The notes under the pieces are model-generated. The model was not told the DNA's origin, did no database searches, and saw only the letters and a program-made list of their open reading frames with translations. From positions 55,468 to 119,467 of the forward strand of contig JAEZGK010000002.1 in NCBI GenBank assembly GCA_023437365.1: a stretch of 64,000 nucleotides of DNA. Direction: 5' to 3'. Source of the DNA: Bacillota bacterium. Lineage in GTDB: Bacteria; Bacillota; Clostridia; Lachnospirales; Lachnospiraceae. The position numbers were made by a program, and so were the translations under genes. Below are positions 52,236 to 62,199 of the stretch, in pieces (positions within the stretch are counted from its first letter, which is position 1; each line of letters begins with the position of its first letter).

Positions 52236-53789
52236 ATGAGTATCTTAAATGTAACAAATCTCAGTCACGGCTTTGGAGACCGTGCCATCTTCCACGATGT
52301 CTCCTTCCGTCTGCTGAAGGGCGAACACATTGGTTTGATTGGAGCCAACGGCGAAGGAAAATCCACCTTCATGAATATTGTGACCGGGAAGCTGATGCCA
52401 GACGAAGGTAAGGTAGAGTGGTCCAAGCACGTCCATGTCGGATATCTGGATCAGCATGCGGTATTGGAACGGGGGATGACTCTGCGCAGCGTTCTGCAAT
52501 CAGCCTTCTCCTATCTCTTCGAATTGGAGGAAAAGATGAACCTGATCTGTGATACCATGGGAGAGGCTGAGGGTGATACCTTAGAAGAAATGATTGAGGA
52601 GCTTGGAACAATTCAGGAGCTTCTGGCGATGCATGATTTTTATATCATCGACAGCAAGGTGGAGGAGATTGCTCATGCTCTGGGCTTGGATGATATCGGT
52701 CTGGACACAGATGTAGCAGATTTAAGCGGAGGACAGAGAACAAAGCTTTTACTTGGCAAGCTGCTCCTGGAAAAGCCTGATATCCTGCTGCTCGACGAGC
52801 CGACTAACTACCTTGATGTTCAGCATATCGAATGGCTGAAGCGTTATTTGACGGAATATGAGAATGCCTTTATTCTCATTTCCCATGATATTCCGTTCTT
52901 AAATAGTGTCATCAATATCATATATCACATGGAGAATCAGGAATTGAACCGCTATGTCGGCAATTACGAGAAGTTCCAGGAGGTCTATGAAATGAAAAAA
53001 AGGCAGCTGGAGGCTGCCTATAACCGCCAGCAGAAAGAAATCGAAGAGCTGGAGGATTTTGTTGCAAGAAATAAGGCCCGGGTTTCTACCCGAAACATGG
53101 CCATGTCCAGACAGAAGAAGTTGGATAAGATGGAGGTCATCGAACTCGCCAAGGAAAAGCCGAAGCCGGAATTCAACTTCAAAGAAGCCCGCGCAGCTGG
53201 CCGCTACATCTTCCAGACCGAGGATCTGATCATCGGTTATGAAGAACCTCTGTCCTCTCCCCTAACCCTGTCCATGGAGCGCGGGGAAAAGATTGTCCTG
53301 GTAGGAGCCAATGGCATCGGTAAAACCACCCTGCTCAAAAGTATCCTCGGCTTGATCCCGTCCCTCGGCGGTTCCGTCGCCCTCGGTGATTATCTGAGTA
53401 TCGGATATTTTGAACAGGAGATGGCACCCGGCAATACCACCACCTGTATGGAAGAGCTCTGGAAGGAGTTCCCCAGCTATACACAGTATGAGGTGCGCTC
53501 TGCACTTGCCAAGTGCGGTCTTACCACGAAGCATATCGAAAGTCAGGTCAGAGTATTGAGCGGCGGCGAGCAAGCAAAGGTGCGTCTGTGTAAGCTGATT
53601 AACCGTGAGACCAATATCCTGCTGCTCGACGAGCCCACCAATCATCTGGATGTGGATGCGAAGGAAGAGCTGAAACGTGCCTTAAAGGCATATAAGGGCA
53701 GCATCCTTCTCATCTGTCACGAGCCTGAATTCTATGAAGAGGTAGCTACGAAAGTTTGGGATTGTTCCAAATGGACCACCAAGCGGTAA
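52236..53789 (+). CDS. ABC-F family ATPase
   Basis: The 517-residue soluble protein has two ABC domains and no membrane segment. First domain: Walker A IGANGEGKSTF, signature LSGGQRTK, Walker B ILLLDEPTNYLD. Second: GANGIGKTTL, LSGGEQAKVR, ILLLDEPTNHLD. Between them is a charged linker (YEMKKRQLEAAYNRQQKEIE) that in this family reaches towards the ribosomal peptidyl-transferase centre. ABC-F proteins act as translation factors, and some protect against ribosome-targeting antibiotics; which applies here cannot be judged from sequence. It is monocistronic and converges on the pirin gene, with three bases between the stops. Confidence 0.92.
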   Translation: MSILNVTNLSHGFGDRAIFHDVSFRLLKGEHIGLIGANGEGKSTFMNIVTGKLMPDEGKVEWSKHVHVGYLDQHAVLERGMTLRSVLQSAFSYLFELEEKMNLICDTMGEAEGDTLEEMIEELGTIQELLAMHDFYIIDSKVEEIAHALGLDDIGLDTDVADLSGGQRTKLLLGKLLLEKPDILLLDEPTNYLDVQHIEWLKRYLTEYENAFILISHDIPFLNSVINIIYHMENQELNRYVGNYEKFQEVYEMKKRQLEAAYNRQQKEIEELEDFVARNKARVSTRNMAMSRQKKLDKMEVIELAKEKPKPEFNFKEARAAGRYIFQTEDLIIGYEEPLSSPLTLSMERGEKIVLVGANGIGKTTLLKSILGLIPSLGGSVALGDYLSIGYFEQEMAPGNTTTCMEELWKEFPSYTQYEVRSALAKCGLTTKHIESQVRVLSGGEQAKVRLCKLINRETNILLLDEPTNHLDVDAKEELKRALKAYKGSILLICHEPEFYEEVATKVWDCSKWTTKR

Positions 53790-53792
53790 TCC

Positions 53793-54632
53793 TTATCTTC
53801 CGAAGGTCCCCTGCCTGATTTCCTTAAATGCCTGGTCCAGCTCGTCACTGGTATTCATGACGATCGGTCCGCCCCAGGCGATAGGCTCACGAAGGGGCTT
53901 GCCAGCAAATACAAACATACGAAGCGGATGCTTTCCGGCAGTTACGACCAGTTCTTCGCCCTTTTTGAAAAGAACGGCTCGTCTGGCAGGAAGCATCTGT
54001 TTATCTATTCCGCCGAAAAATCCTTCACCGGAGATAATATATACAAATACATTATCCTCAGGGTTGGTTGCCCATTCCCAGGTGAAGGCTTCCGTAAGCT
54101 CCACATCCAGGAAAGTTGCCTTCACATAATCTCCGGCAGTTGCTCCCGTAAGGTCCTTGTAGCTACCGGCGATGATTCCAATCCGGCACCCCTCTTCTTC
54201 CACTCTTGGTATCATCTCAGCTTTCAGATCCCGATACTGTGGGGTAGTCATCTTGTGCTTCTTCGGAAGATTGAGCCATATCTGTATTCCCAGCATGCGG
54301 TCAGATGGCTTCGGCATCTCCTGATGCATAATTGCTCTCCCTGCCGTCATCCACTGACAGCAACCGTCACGAATGACTCCTTGGTTACCCATACTGTCTC
54401 CGTGTTCAATCTCACCATGAATCAGATAAGTGATGGTCTCAATGCCTCGATGGGGATGCCAGGGAAAGCCCTTGATATAGTCCTCCGGGTTCTCGGAGTC
54501 AAAGGCGTCCAGCATCAGAAACGGATCAAAGTCCCATACGTTGGCATAGCCAAGAACCCTCACCAGCTTCACTCCCGCACCATCCGTCTGGTTGGAACCG
54601 GTTACTACCTTACTAATCTCACGTACGCTCAT
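53793..54632 (-). CDS. Pirin family protein
   Basis: The start is ATG 54632 after GAAAGGAGAGG; an in-frame extension to 54704 lies upstream of that site. The 279-residue product is a double cupin of the pirin family. The N-terminal metal-binding cupin contains GFPWHPHRGIETITYLIHGE and a second His/Glu pair (MTAGRAIMHQEMP). Pirins bind iron; bacterial members have been linked to quercetinase activity or redox-dependent regulation. No partner gene is adjacent and it appears to be a single-gene unit. Confidence 0.92.
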   Translation of the reverse strand: MSVREISKVVTGSNQTDGAGVKLVRVLGYANVWDFDPFLMLDAFDSENPEDYIKGFPWHPHRGIETITYLIHGEIEHGDSMGNQGVIRDGCCQWMTAGRAIMHQEMPKPSDRMLGIQIWLNLPKKHKMTTPQYRDLKAEMIPRVEEEGCRIGIIAGSYKDLTGATAGDYVKATFLDVELTEAFTWEWATNPEDNVFVYIISGEGFFGGIDKQMLPARRAVLFKKGEELVVTAGKHPLRMFVFAGKPLREPIAWGGPIVMNTSDELDQAFKEIRQGTFGR

Positions 54633-54788
54633 AGCTACCTCTCCTTTCACTGTGTAAACTGGAAACTGATAGATAAATGATCTGTTATTTACATTATACA
54701 CCATAAACCCGGATGAATAAATGGTTTTTAGGAACGGTAATTGCCTTGATCATTCAGTTATGGAAAATTTCTTTGGAATATTATAGAG

Positions 54789-54836
54789 TTGAGACTTAAA
54801 AGGACTGAGCCCTGTCCGATACAGAACTCAGTCTCA
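54789..54836. terminator. Nested inverted repeat between the membrane protein and pirin genes
   Basis: TTGAGACT and GACTGAG on the left pair with CTCAGTC and AGTCTCAA on the right, with CCTGT/ACAG pairing in the middle. It lies about 95 nt after the membrane protein stop and upstream of pirin, so it may terminate the former. T-runs are poor on both strands. Confidence 0.45.
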
Positions 54837-54931
54837 AGAGGTTGCATAATAATACTGTCCAATAATTTGGGTTCAGTACATTTTCCTTTGAAGTTTACAG
54901 TTTATAAAGAATGTGTCATGAATATAAATTA

Positions 54932-55309
54932 TTATACGTTTTTGTTCCCTTGCTTACCAATGAAACTTAGAATAATACCGATTACTATTGAGAGTATGAA
55001 GATAATTCCCCATATTTTCCAAGCATTATTTGTTCCTCCTCCGCCTTGGTCTATACCATCGGTATTAAATATCATGGCAAGAACAAATCCTCCCATATAT
55101 CCTACAATAGTAGCTAGTGGAACTATTTGATTTCTAAATACCATAGAAATAATAATTGCTATTAAGCCAACTATTGCCAATACATTTGGCCATTGCTTCA
55201 TTCCGTGTAGTCCAAAAAATGCATATCTACATAGCAAATATGAAAAGCCGTAACATCCAAGCATAATGAAGCTTAATATAAATTGATTCTTTGTTTTTAT
55301 TAGTTTCAA
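54932..55309 (-). CDS. Small multi-pass membrane protein
   Basis: The 125-residue protein has four predicted membrane helices (for example FILSFIMLGCYGFSYLLCRY and IWGIIFILSIVIGIILSFIG) with a Gly-rich loop (DGIDQGGGGTNNAW) before the last. The start is TTG 55309, about 9 nt after AGGAG; no ATG is placed better. I do not recognise a family or a genetic partner. It is flanked by non-coding stretches and is probably monocistronic. Confidence 0.65.
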   Translation of the reverse strand: MKLIKTKNQFILSFIMLGCYGFSYLLCRYAFFGLHGMKQWPNVLAIVGLIAIIISMVFRNQIVPLATIVGYMGGFVLAMIFNTDGIDQGGGGTNNAWKIWGIIFILSIVIGIILSFIGKQGNKNV

Positions 55310-55478
55310 TTCAAAATACTCCTATTCTGCAATTGCCTAATACTTCAAATAATACAACTACTGCGTATCCTCGTTCCTCATTAAAATGCTTTCAATCATT
55401 TCTTTACTGTTCTCTACCTGTAATTCTGCAAGCTATGATAATTATTCTGCTGATCATTCATCAGGTAGCCACTACTTA

Positions 55479-56885
55479 TTACTCCTCTGTGTCCGGCGAA
55501 GCATCCTCAGCCGGATATTTTACATAATCCTTGGAGAAATGGTATACTCCCTCCTTATCGCTATAGAAAAACAGGTAGTCAACAGCAGCGGGATTCAAAG
55601 CTGCATTGATGGCTGCCCGTCCCGGGTTGCAGATGGGACTTGCTGGTAATGAGGGACACTTATAAGTATTGTAGTAACTATTGTAACGGTTGATATCACC
55701 CGTAATATAAGGTTTAATATAACGCTCTACATAATTTCTTGTACATTCATGTTCAAGCTTCATCTTAATCTTTAGTCTGTTATGGATCACAGCAGAAATA
55801 TCAGGCATCATAGCCTTATTCCCGGCTTCCTTCTCAATCATAGAGGCGATGGTCAGTATCTCATTGATGCTGTAGCCCAGCTCTGCTGCCTTCTGCTTAT
55901 CGGCATCGGTAATCTTGACCTTACTGTTGCGCAGGAATTTACCGATGGCATCCTCCGGTTTACTTAACAGCTTAAATTCATAGGTATCCGGATAAAGGTA
56001 TCCCTCCAGCTTAAAGCAACGGTTCGGATTCTCAGGAAGCTCCTTGATCAGCGGATAATTTACAGTATAATCATAATTTGCCATGGCATCATAAAGTCCG
56101 GCTGTTGAAGTACAGATTCCCTTCTTAACCAATAGTTCGAAGATCTGTGCCACAGAATATCCCTCCGGGATGGTTATCTTTACCGTGGAAGGAATTCCAT
56201 ATACCCTGGGAGCCAAGGGCAGCTCGGTAACTGCCTGCTTCGTATTATAGACAAATAAACCGCTGTAGGTATAGGTATCATAACCCTTCTCCTGCATCTG
56301 GGAGGGCTGATAATATCTGTAGCCTGCCGTTGTACCCATGATATATTTGAGTGAATTGGCAGGGACCATCAATGCCCCGCTTCGTTCTGATACATAAGTA
56401 GCCTCTGATATCTTCTTCTTCGAAGCTTTCGCCTTTGCGGAGGAATAATAATTCAGATAATTCTTTCCGATTGGATATACCACTTTCTTACCGTTTAGGG
56501 TATTGGTAACCGTCAGGGTCTTCTTCGCTTTGATATATTGATAATTAACACCGTTCAACAACTGAGTTAACTCAACAATCGGAACCATGACCTTACTATT
56601 CTCCGTAACCTCGATTGCTGCAGTATCCTCTGACTGATCATTCATATCATAAAAGGTGTATCCTCCGGCTGCCCTGGACGTCATAATTCCATACTTTAGC
56701 TGTACGGTGACCACCGGCTGATCCACCGTTGCTTTACCTGCCGAATCCGATGTCTCCGGGGCAGCTGCCGATACGGCGGTGATTGGGGTCATAATCATAC
56801 AAATTGTCATCAACAGGGAAATAGCAGCGCGTAAAAACAGCTTCCTGCCGTAAATTCCATCATTATTCTCTTTATGTAATCTCAT
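55479..56885 (-). CDS. mltG: MltG-type endolytic transglycosylase with stalk-like N-terminal domain
   Basis: The 468-residue protein has a signal/anchor segment (FLRAAISLLMTICMIMTPIT). A domain resembling the copper-amine-oxidase N-terminal repeat follows (SKVMVPIVELTQLLNGVNYQ; SGALMVPANSLKYIMG). The YceG/MltG domain begins at VKITIPEGYSVAQIFELLVK and contains YLYPDTYEFKL and ASMIEKEAGNKAMMPDISAV, where the catalytic Glu is expected, and ends with SPICNPGRAAINAALNP. MltG cleaves nascent peptidoglycan strands at the membrane. The extra domain is not part of classical MltG and may bind cell wall. It is monocistronic with AGGAG before the ATG. Confidence 0.9.
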   Translation of the reverse strand: MRLHKENNDGIYGRKLFLRAAISLLMTICMIMTPITAVSAAAPETSDSAGKATVDQPVVTVQLKYGIMTSRAAGGYTFYDMNDQSEDTAAIEVTENSKVMVPIVELTQLLNGVNYQYIKAKKTLTVTNTLNGKKVVYPIGKNYLNYYSSAKAKASKKKISEATYVSERSGALMVPANSLKYIMGTTAGYRYYQPSQMQEKGYDTYTYSGLFVYNTKQAVTELPLAPRVYGIPSTVKITIPEGYSVAQIFELLVKKGICTSTAGLYDAMANYDYTVNYPLIKELPENPNRCFKLEGYLYPDTYEFKLLSKPEDAIGKFLRNSKVKITDADKQKAAELGYSINEILTIASMIEKEAGNKAMMPDISAVIHNRLKIKMKLEHECTRNYVERYIKPYITGDINRYNSYYNTYKCPSLPASPICNPGRAAINAALNPAAVDYLFFYSDKEGVYHFSKDYVKYPAEDASPDTEE

Positions 56886-57078
56886 ATTGTCTACTCCTGT
56901 CTTTTATAGCAAGTGCCTCATATTTAATCCATACTATAATATTTTTTCAGATTATGCAACACATCTGTACTACCTTAAGGAAATCTTAAAAACTGCTGTC
57001 TCTTCATGCAGAGACCTGTTAATGCTGGCTTATGAATAATGTACTGTAGAACAATAGTGAATTACTTTCTTATTATAA

Positions 57079-57108
57079 AGAAAGCCGCTCATTGTCAAGC
57101 GGCTTTCT
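57079..57108 (-). terminator. Hairpin after the zinc-ribbon membrane protein gene
   Basis: AGAAAGCCGCT pairs with AGCGGCTTTCT around an 8-nt loop, a few nt after the stop codon at 57114. The T-run is short. Confidence 0.7.
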
Positions 57109-57113
57109 CCAAA

Positions 57114-57506
57114 TTATGTTCTTTTGATAAATTCTGCTTTACACTTCGGGCAGGTGATGCAAATCTTCCCTTTACCACGGGGAACCCGAATCGTCTGTTT
57201 ACAATGGGAGCATTTATAATACGCATGTGTTTTCGTTCCCACTAAGGATAACTTAAGATTATTGATCCTCTTCTTCACCGTATCTGCCATCCTGCAATAA
57301 GCCATATTCTCCCTGGTTCTTCGCTGGATATCCTTGGATATCATACGATAGAAGACATAAATCAGCGGAATATAAAGAAGCAGTGTCAGCCAGCTTGCCC
57401 GAATGAATATGGTAAAGACGGACAGCAGCAGCGATACCACCACCAGCGCTCTGGAGAGTTGGTCAAAGCCATATCTGCCATACATAAAATTACGAAATCG
57501 ATTCAT
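57114..57506 (-). CDS. Membrane protein with C-terminal zinc ribbon
   Basis: The start is ATG 57506, 8 nt after GGAG. The 130-residue protein has two close hydrophobic helices (ALVVVSLLLSVFTIFI and SWLTLLLYIPLIYVFY), a basic stretch and a C-terminal zinc ribbon with YKCSHCKQTIRVPRGKGK and CITCPKCKAEF. This combination is common in Lachnospiraceae and Clostridia, but the function is unknown. The ribbon should face the cytoplasm. It is flanked by the mltG and lacI-type genes and seems monocistronic. Confidence 0.78.
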   Translation of the reverse strand: MNRFRNFMYGRYGFDQLSRALVVVSLLLSVFTIFIRASWLTLLLYIPLIYVFYRMISKDIQRRTRENMAYCRMADTVKKRINNLKLSLVGTKTHAYYKCSHCKQTIRVPRGKGKICITCPKCKAEFIKRT

Positions 57507-57715
57507 TGTGTTCTCCAATCTGCCAAATGCTTCGGCACACAGTCTTTATTCTTTGTTGTCTCCTATCATACAATATTATTTTTCATTTTCCCATTAAAAA
57601 ACTATTAAATTTTATAAAAAAGATAGTTAATGTAAAAATGAGGAGCTGTTTATCAATATCTAGCATCCCTCTCTCGGGAGTGCCGGATAAATGCTGGTGC
57701 CCCTCATTCATCTAT

Positions 57716-58744
57716 TCACTTAAGTTGTGTTGATTGTCCGATGACAAGCTCCGCCTCAAAGGTCTTGCTCTCGTGCTGGATTCTGCCGTCAATCAGGTCA
57801 AATAGTATTCTAATACTCTCTTCAGCCATCTCCTCTACCGGTTGGCGGATCGTCGTGATGGAGGGATGATAATAAAAGGAGATATCCATACCGTCATATC
57901 CTGCAACAGAATAATCCTCAGGAACTCTGTTACCCAATTCGAATATTGCTTTGCAGGTTCCCACGGCCATACTGTCAGAGATTGCATAGATTGCGGTACA
58001 GTCCGTTCCAGCCTGGATTAATTCCTTAGTAACCTCATAACCATATTGCATGGAGAATGCCTCTATACCCGAGTCCTTTCGATAGAAGACAAGCTCCTGT
58101 TCGAAGGAAAGTCCGTTATCCTGCAGCGCTCTTCGATAGCCGTCCAGACGTAGCTTTCCTATATTCTCATCATCCGGGGGAGCTGCTATGATTGCTATCC
58201 GTCTATGTCCAAGCTTACAGAGGTAATCTACCATCTTGTAGCTTTCCCGAAAGTCATCCACGGTAACAAAAGAGTAGTACTCTTTATTAATCTGTTCGCC
58301 GATACCGCCGGTACTCAGGATGAATGGAACATTGAGCTTATTCAGCTTATCCTCAGAATGACTGAAATAGCCTCCAAGAAATACGATCCCCTTCAGTCTC
58401 TTTTCCTTCTCCAGTAATAAGGCAAGGTCAATCTCGTCCTCATGCTCTTCCACACGATGCAACAGGAAAGAATATTTCCTTTTCTGAATCTCATTCTCAA
58501 ACACCTTCAACATATTATTGAAGAAAGGATTGCTGATGCCCTTGATTAATACCGCTATGGTATTCGATTCCGAGCGTTTCAGATTACGGGCACTGTTATT
58601 GGGAATATAGTTATATTCCTTGATGGCCTGCATAATCTGATTTTTAGTCTCTTCATTAATGTCGGGGTGATTGTTGATGGCTCTGGATACAGTGCTTACA
58701 GCAACACCGCAAATTCTTGCTATATCTTTGATTGTTGTTTCCAT
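57716..58744 (-). CDS. LacI-family regulator, probably of maltodextrin genes
   Basis: The 342-residue protein starts with the LacI helix-turn-helix (TTIKDIARICGVAVSTVSRA then INNHPDIN) and hinge (NYIPNNSARNLKRSESNTIA), followed by a periplasmic-binding-type effector domain (VAGYDGMDISFYYHPSITTI then RQPVEEMA). It follows malQ by about 95 nt on the same strand, at the end of a maltodextrin transport operon. The natural hypothesis is that it binds the three AACGTT-type sites upstream of the binding-protein gene and is released by a maltodextrin or a related sugar. Confidence 0.92.
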   Translation of the reverse strand: METTIKDIARICGVAVSTVSRAINNHPDINEETKNQIMQAIKEYNYIPNNSARNLKRSESNTIAVLIKGISNPFFNNMLKVFENEIQKRKYSFLLHRVEEHEDEIDLALLLEKEKRLKGIVFLGGYFSHSEDKLNKLNVPFILSTGGIGEQINKEYYSFVTVDDFRESYKMVDYLCKLGHRRIAIIAAPPDDENIGKLRLDGYRRALQDNGLSFEQELVFYRKDSGIEAFSMQYGYEVTKELIQAGTDCTAIYAISDSMAVGTCKAIFELGNRVPEDYSVAGYDGMDISFYYHPSITTIRQPVEEMAEESIRILFDLIDGRIQHESKTFEAELVIGQSTQLK

Positions 58745-58839
58745 TGCTATTCTTCCTCTGCAAATGAGTTACTTTATTATCCTAAAGCATTATATCAGTA
58801 ATGGTATAAAAAAGCAATATTACATACCACGCCTCCATG

Positions 58840-60324
58840 TTATCTTCCGTAAACAAGCGTAATCTCTTTAATCTTTTGTGCCAATTCCTCTGTCAACTCT
58901 TCGTTGCTGACACGCCATTTCCAATTATTACCCAAAGTCGAAGGAATATTAATCCTTGCTTCCGAGTCGAGTCCGAGATAATCCTGAATTGGAATGATAC
59001 AAAGCTTAGCAACACTCTGTTGCGCAAGACGAATAAAATCCCAATGGATATTCTCCATGCTCTTCTCTTTAAGATTCAAATATCTGCGGGCAAGCTCATA
59101 ATCAGCCTGATTGATGCTCTTCAGCCAGCCGATAATGGTATCATTGTCATGTGTGCCGGTATATACAATGCAGTTCTTATCATAATTATGAGGCAGATAA
59201 TCGCTTTCTTCCCTGGAATCGAAGGCAAATTGCAGTACCTTCATTCCGGGATATTCAGTCTTCTTCAGAAGATCCTTTAACGACTGGGTGATATATCCCA
59301 GGTCCTCAGCAATGATGTCCGCATCTCCTAGCTGTTCCTTTAAGATCTGGAAGAATTCATAACCGGGACCCTTCTCCCAATGACCGTTGATTGCCGTCTC
59401 TTCTCCGTAAGGTATGGAATAATACTCATCAAAACCCTTAAAATGATCTACTCTGACTACATCATACAGGTTAAGGCTGTAGGAGATTCTCTCCAACCAC
59501 CATTGATACCTCGTAGCGGAGTGCTCTTCCCAACGATACAAGGGGTTTCCCCACAGCTGTCCTGTGTTAGAAAATGCATCCGGAGGGCATCCTGCAACCG
59601 CAATCGGATTCTGCTTCTCATCCAGCTGAAAGAGTTCAGAACGCGACCAGGTATCCGCACTGTCAAAGGCAACATAAATCGGCAGATCTCCGATAATTCG
59701 AATTCCCTTCTTATTGGCATAGCTCTTCAGGGCCTTCCATTGGCAATGGAATTGATATTGTATGAATTCATAGAATTCAATATCATTCTTAAGTTTCTTC
59801 TGATAAGCTTCCATCGCCTGTGGTCTGCGAAGCTTAATATCCTCGTCCCACTCTATCCAGCTTAGTCCACCGTAAGAATCCTTGATAGCCATATATAAGG
59901 CATAATCCCCAAGCCAGGAGACATTCTCCTTCTGGAAGCTTATGTATGCGGCTTCTTTTCGAAAGCCACTTCTATCATAAGCCTTACGCAGCATATCAAA
60001 TCTTGATAAATATATCTTTTCGTAATCAACGTATCCGGCATCCATGCCAAAATCGTAGCCTTCACATTCCTTGGTAGTCAACAGCCCTGACTCTATCAGC
60101 TGATCAGGGTCAATAAAGTAGGGATTGCCTGCAAAGGTTGAGAAGGACTGATACGGGGAATCCCCATAGCTTGTCGGACCGATGGGTAATATCTGCCAAT
60201 ACTTTTGTCCTGCCTTTTCCAAAAAGTCTATAAACTGATATGCACTTTTTGAGAAAGAACCTATTCCATAGTTTGAAGGAAGACTGGCAATAGGTAATAG
60301 AATTCCGCTTCCACGCTTATTCAT
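58840..60324 (-). CDS. malQ: 4-alpha-glucanotransferase (amylomaltase)
   Basis: The start is ATG 60324 (MNKRGSGILLPIASLPSNYG), preceded by AAAGGATG; upstream frame extension lacks a start signal. The 494-residue GH77 enzyme shows the catalytic set: VVRVDHFKGFDEYY (nucleophile Asp), ADIIAEDLGYIT (acid Glu) and YTGTHDNDTIIGW (stabilising Asp). It disproportionates maltooligosaccharides in the cytoplasm. It lies 46 nt after the permease gene and so belongs to the same operon, which supports maltodextrin as the transported sugar. Confidence 0.95.
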   Translation of the reverse strand: MNKRGSGILLPIASLPSNYGIGSFSKSAYQFIDFLEKAGQKYWQILPIGPTSYGDSPYQSFSTFAGNPYFIDPDQLIESGLLTTKECEGYDFGMDAGYVDYEKIYLSRFDMLRKAYDRSGFRKEAAYISFQKENVSWLGDYALYMAIKDSYGGLSWIEWDEDIKLRRPQAMEAYQKKLKNDIEFYEFIQYQFHCQWKALKSYANKKGIRIIGDLPIYVAFDSADTWSRSELFQLDEKQNPIAVAGCPPDAFSNTGQLWGNPLYRWEEHSATRYQWWLERISYSLNLYDVVRVDHFKGFDEYYSIPYGEETAINGHWEKGPGYEFFQILKEQLGDADIIAEDLGYITQSLKDLLKKTEYPGMKVLQFAFDSREESDYLPHNYDKNCIVYTGTHDNDTIIGWLKSINQADYELARRYLNLKEKSMENIHWDFIRLAQQSVAKLCIIPIQDYLGLDSEARINIPSTLGNNWKWRVSNEELTEELAQKIKEITLVYGR

Positions 60325-60370
60325 TCCGTCACATCCTTTATCTAATCTATATACACCTGTAAATTCTTTC

Positions 60371-61216
60371 TCAACCCTTGACTGCTCCGGCAACAACACC
60401 CTCAATAATGTACTTCTGACAAGTCAGATAGAATACCACGATCGGGATAATCGCCAGAACCAGCATCGCCATCATCGCACCCATATCAATGGAGCCGTAA
60501 CCGCCCTTCAGATATTGGATAGCAATCGGGATTGTCTTATATTCCGTACCGATAACCAGATAAGGAAGCAGATAATCGTTCCAGATCCACATCGTATTCA
60601 GGATGCCGACTGTCACGGCAATCGGCTTCAATACAGGCATAACCACACGAAAAAAAGTGGTCAGCGGATTACAGCCATCAATCATCGCGGCTTCTTCCAA
60701 CTCCAGCGGGATGGATTTTACAAAGCCGCTGAACATGAATACGGATAGTCCGGTTCCAAAGCCCAGATAGATAAAGATAATACCGATTGGATTATCCAGA
60801 TGAAGTACATTCGCTACCTTGGTCATAGTGAACATTACCATCTGGAAGGGTACGATCATGGAAAATGCAAATGCATAATACAGTATATTATGAAATCTAT
60901 TTTTTACTCTTGTGATAAACCAGGCTGTCATCGAAGTAAATAGGATAATTACTGCCACAGAACAAATCGTAATAAAGAAGGACCATCCTGCTGCTTGTAT
61001 AAATCCGGTCTTTTCAATTCCGCTGGTGTAGTTTTCAAGTTGAACGAAGGTCTTGCCATTCGGCAATTCAAAGGGTGTTTCGCTAATAAAGAACTTTCCT
61101 TTTAGGGAGTTAATGAAAACAATCAGTATCGGAGATAAAAACAGGATGCTTAATGCCGATAAAAAAAGAAATAATATCACCCTGCCAAATCTGCCCTTAC
61201 TTCCTTCTATACTCAT
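60371..61216 (-). CDS. Maltodextrin-type ABC transporter permease, MalG-like
   Basis: The 281-residue inner-membrane permease has six hydrophobic segments and the EAA loop EEAAMIDGCNPLTTFFRVVM then PVLKP for contact with the ATPase. Its ATG overlaps the TAA of the upstream permease by one base (TAATG), so the two are translationally coupled. It belongs to the carbohydrate-uptake type 1 family. No ATPase gene is present in the operon; a shared MsmX/MalK-like ATPase is expected elsewhere, as in many Firmicutes. Confidence 0.92.
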   Translation of the reverse strand: MSIEGSKGRFGRVILFLFLSALSILFLSPILIVFINSLKGKFFISETPFELPNGKTFVQLENYTSGIEKTGFIQAAGWSFFITICSVAVIILFTSMTAWFITRVKNRFHNILYYAFAFSMIVPFQMVMFTMTKVANVLHLDNPIGIIFIYLGFGTGLSVFMFSGFVKSIPLELEEAAMIDGCNPLTTFFRVVMPVLKPIAVTVGILNTMWIWNDYLLPYLVIGTEYKTIPIAIQYLKGGYGSIDMGAMMAMLVLAIIPIVVFYLTCQKYIIEGVVAGAVKG

Positions 61217-62058
61217 TAGTTTTCCACCTCCTTGTTGCGAGTTATCCTAAGCTGGATAAATGCTACGACTGCAACGATGATAAAAAATATAACTGCTTTT
61301 GCCTGTCCGATGCCTTCACTGCCAACAGAGCCATAGAAGGTATTAAAGATATCCAGGGCAAGCATCGCCGTCTTCTTGGACGGTGCACCTGCTGTCAAAG
61401 CCAGGTTTTGATCAAATAGCTTAAAGGAATTTGACATGGTAAGGAATAAGCATATTGTAAAGGATGGCATTACCATGGGAATCGTAATCTTTCTTAAAAT
61501 CTGCAAACCGCCTGCACCATCAATCTTCGCCGCTTCGATGATATCCTTCGGTACGTTCTGGATGCCGGCTATGTAGATAACCATCATATAACCGATCATC
61601 TGCCAGTTCATCAGGATGATCAGACCCCAGAAACCGTATTCCGGTTTGAAGGTCAATGTCACCTCGTATCTAAAAAGTACTCCGTTGAGTAACAGCTGCC
61701 AGATGTAACCCAGTACGATTCCTCCGATCAAATTCGGCATAAAGAAAACGGTACGAAAAAGGTTCGTGCCTTTAATCTTTCTTGTCAACAGCATAGCCAG
61801 CAAGAAAGCAAATACATTGATTGTGATTACCGCTACAACCGCAAACCTCACGGTGAACCAAAGTGCGTTCAGGAACTCCTTATTTTGAAATACTACTGCA
61901 TAGTTCTTAATTCCTACCCACTTAGCATCAATTACGGAGGTAAACTCAGTAAAAGAAAGGAATATACCAAGGATAAATGGGATTACAAAGGCTATTGTAA
62001 AAGCAATCAAGGTTGGAAGTACAAATATGGGAAAATATTTTTTATTGTGTCTTTGCAT
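61216..62058 (-). CDS. Maltodextrin-type ABC transporter permease, MalF-like
   Basis: The start is ATG 62058, 7 nt after GGAG; an in-frame extension to 62154 would run back towards the intercistronic hairpin. The 280-residue protein has six membrane helices and the EAA loop IEAAKIDGAGGLQILRKITI. The fold matches UgpA/MalF-type sugar permeases without the large periplasmic loop of enterobacterial MalF. It is 207 nt after the binding-protein gene, with a hairpin in the gap, and is coupled to the next permease gene. Confidence 0.92.
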   Translation of the reverse strand: MQRHNKKYFPIFVLPTLIAFTIAFVIPFILGIFLSFTEFTSVIDAKWVGIKNYAVVFQNKEFLNALWFTVRFAVVAVITINVFAFLLAMLLTRKIKGTNLFRTVFFMPNLIGGIVLGYIWQLLLNGVLFRYEVTLTFKPEYGFWGLIILMNWQMIGYMMVIYIAGIQNVPKDIIEAAKIDGAGGLQILRKITIPMVMPSFTICLFLTMSNSFKLFDQNLALTAGAPSKKTAMLALDIFNTFYGSVGSEGIGQAKAVIFFIIVAVVAFIQLRITRNKEVEN

Positions 62059-62199
62059 AATAATCTCCATTCTAAGGTCAAGAAGAGGTTCAGAATGAAT
62101 TACCAGTGGAATACATTCAGGAGTTCTTCCTGCGTGAAGATGATTTTCCTTCACGTTTCCTTCGGGATGCGAAAGTGCATCGATTATCCATAAAACATC

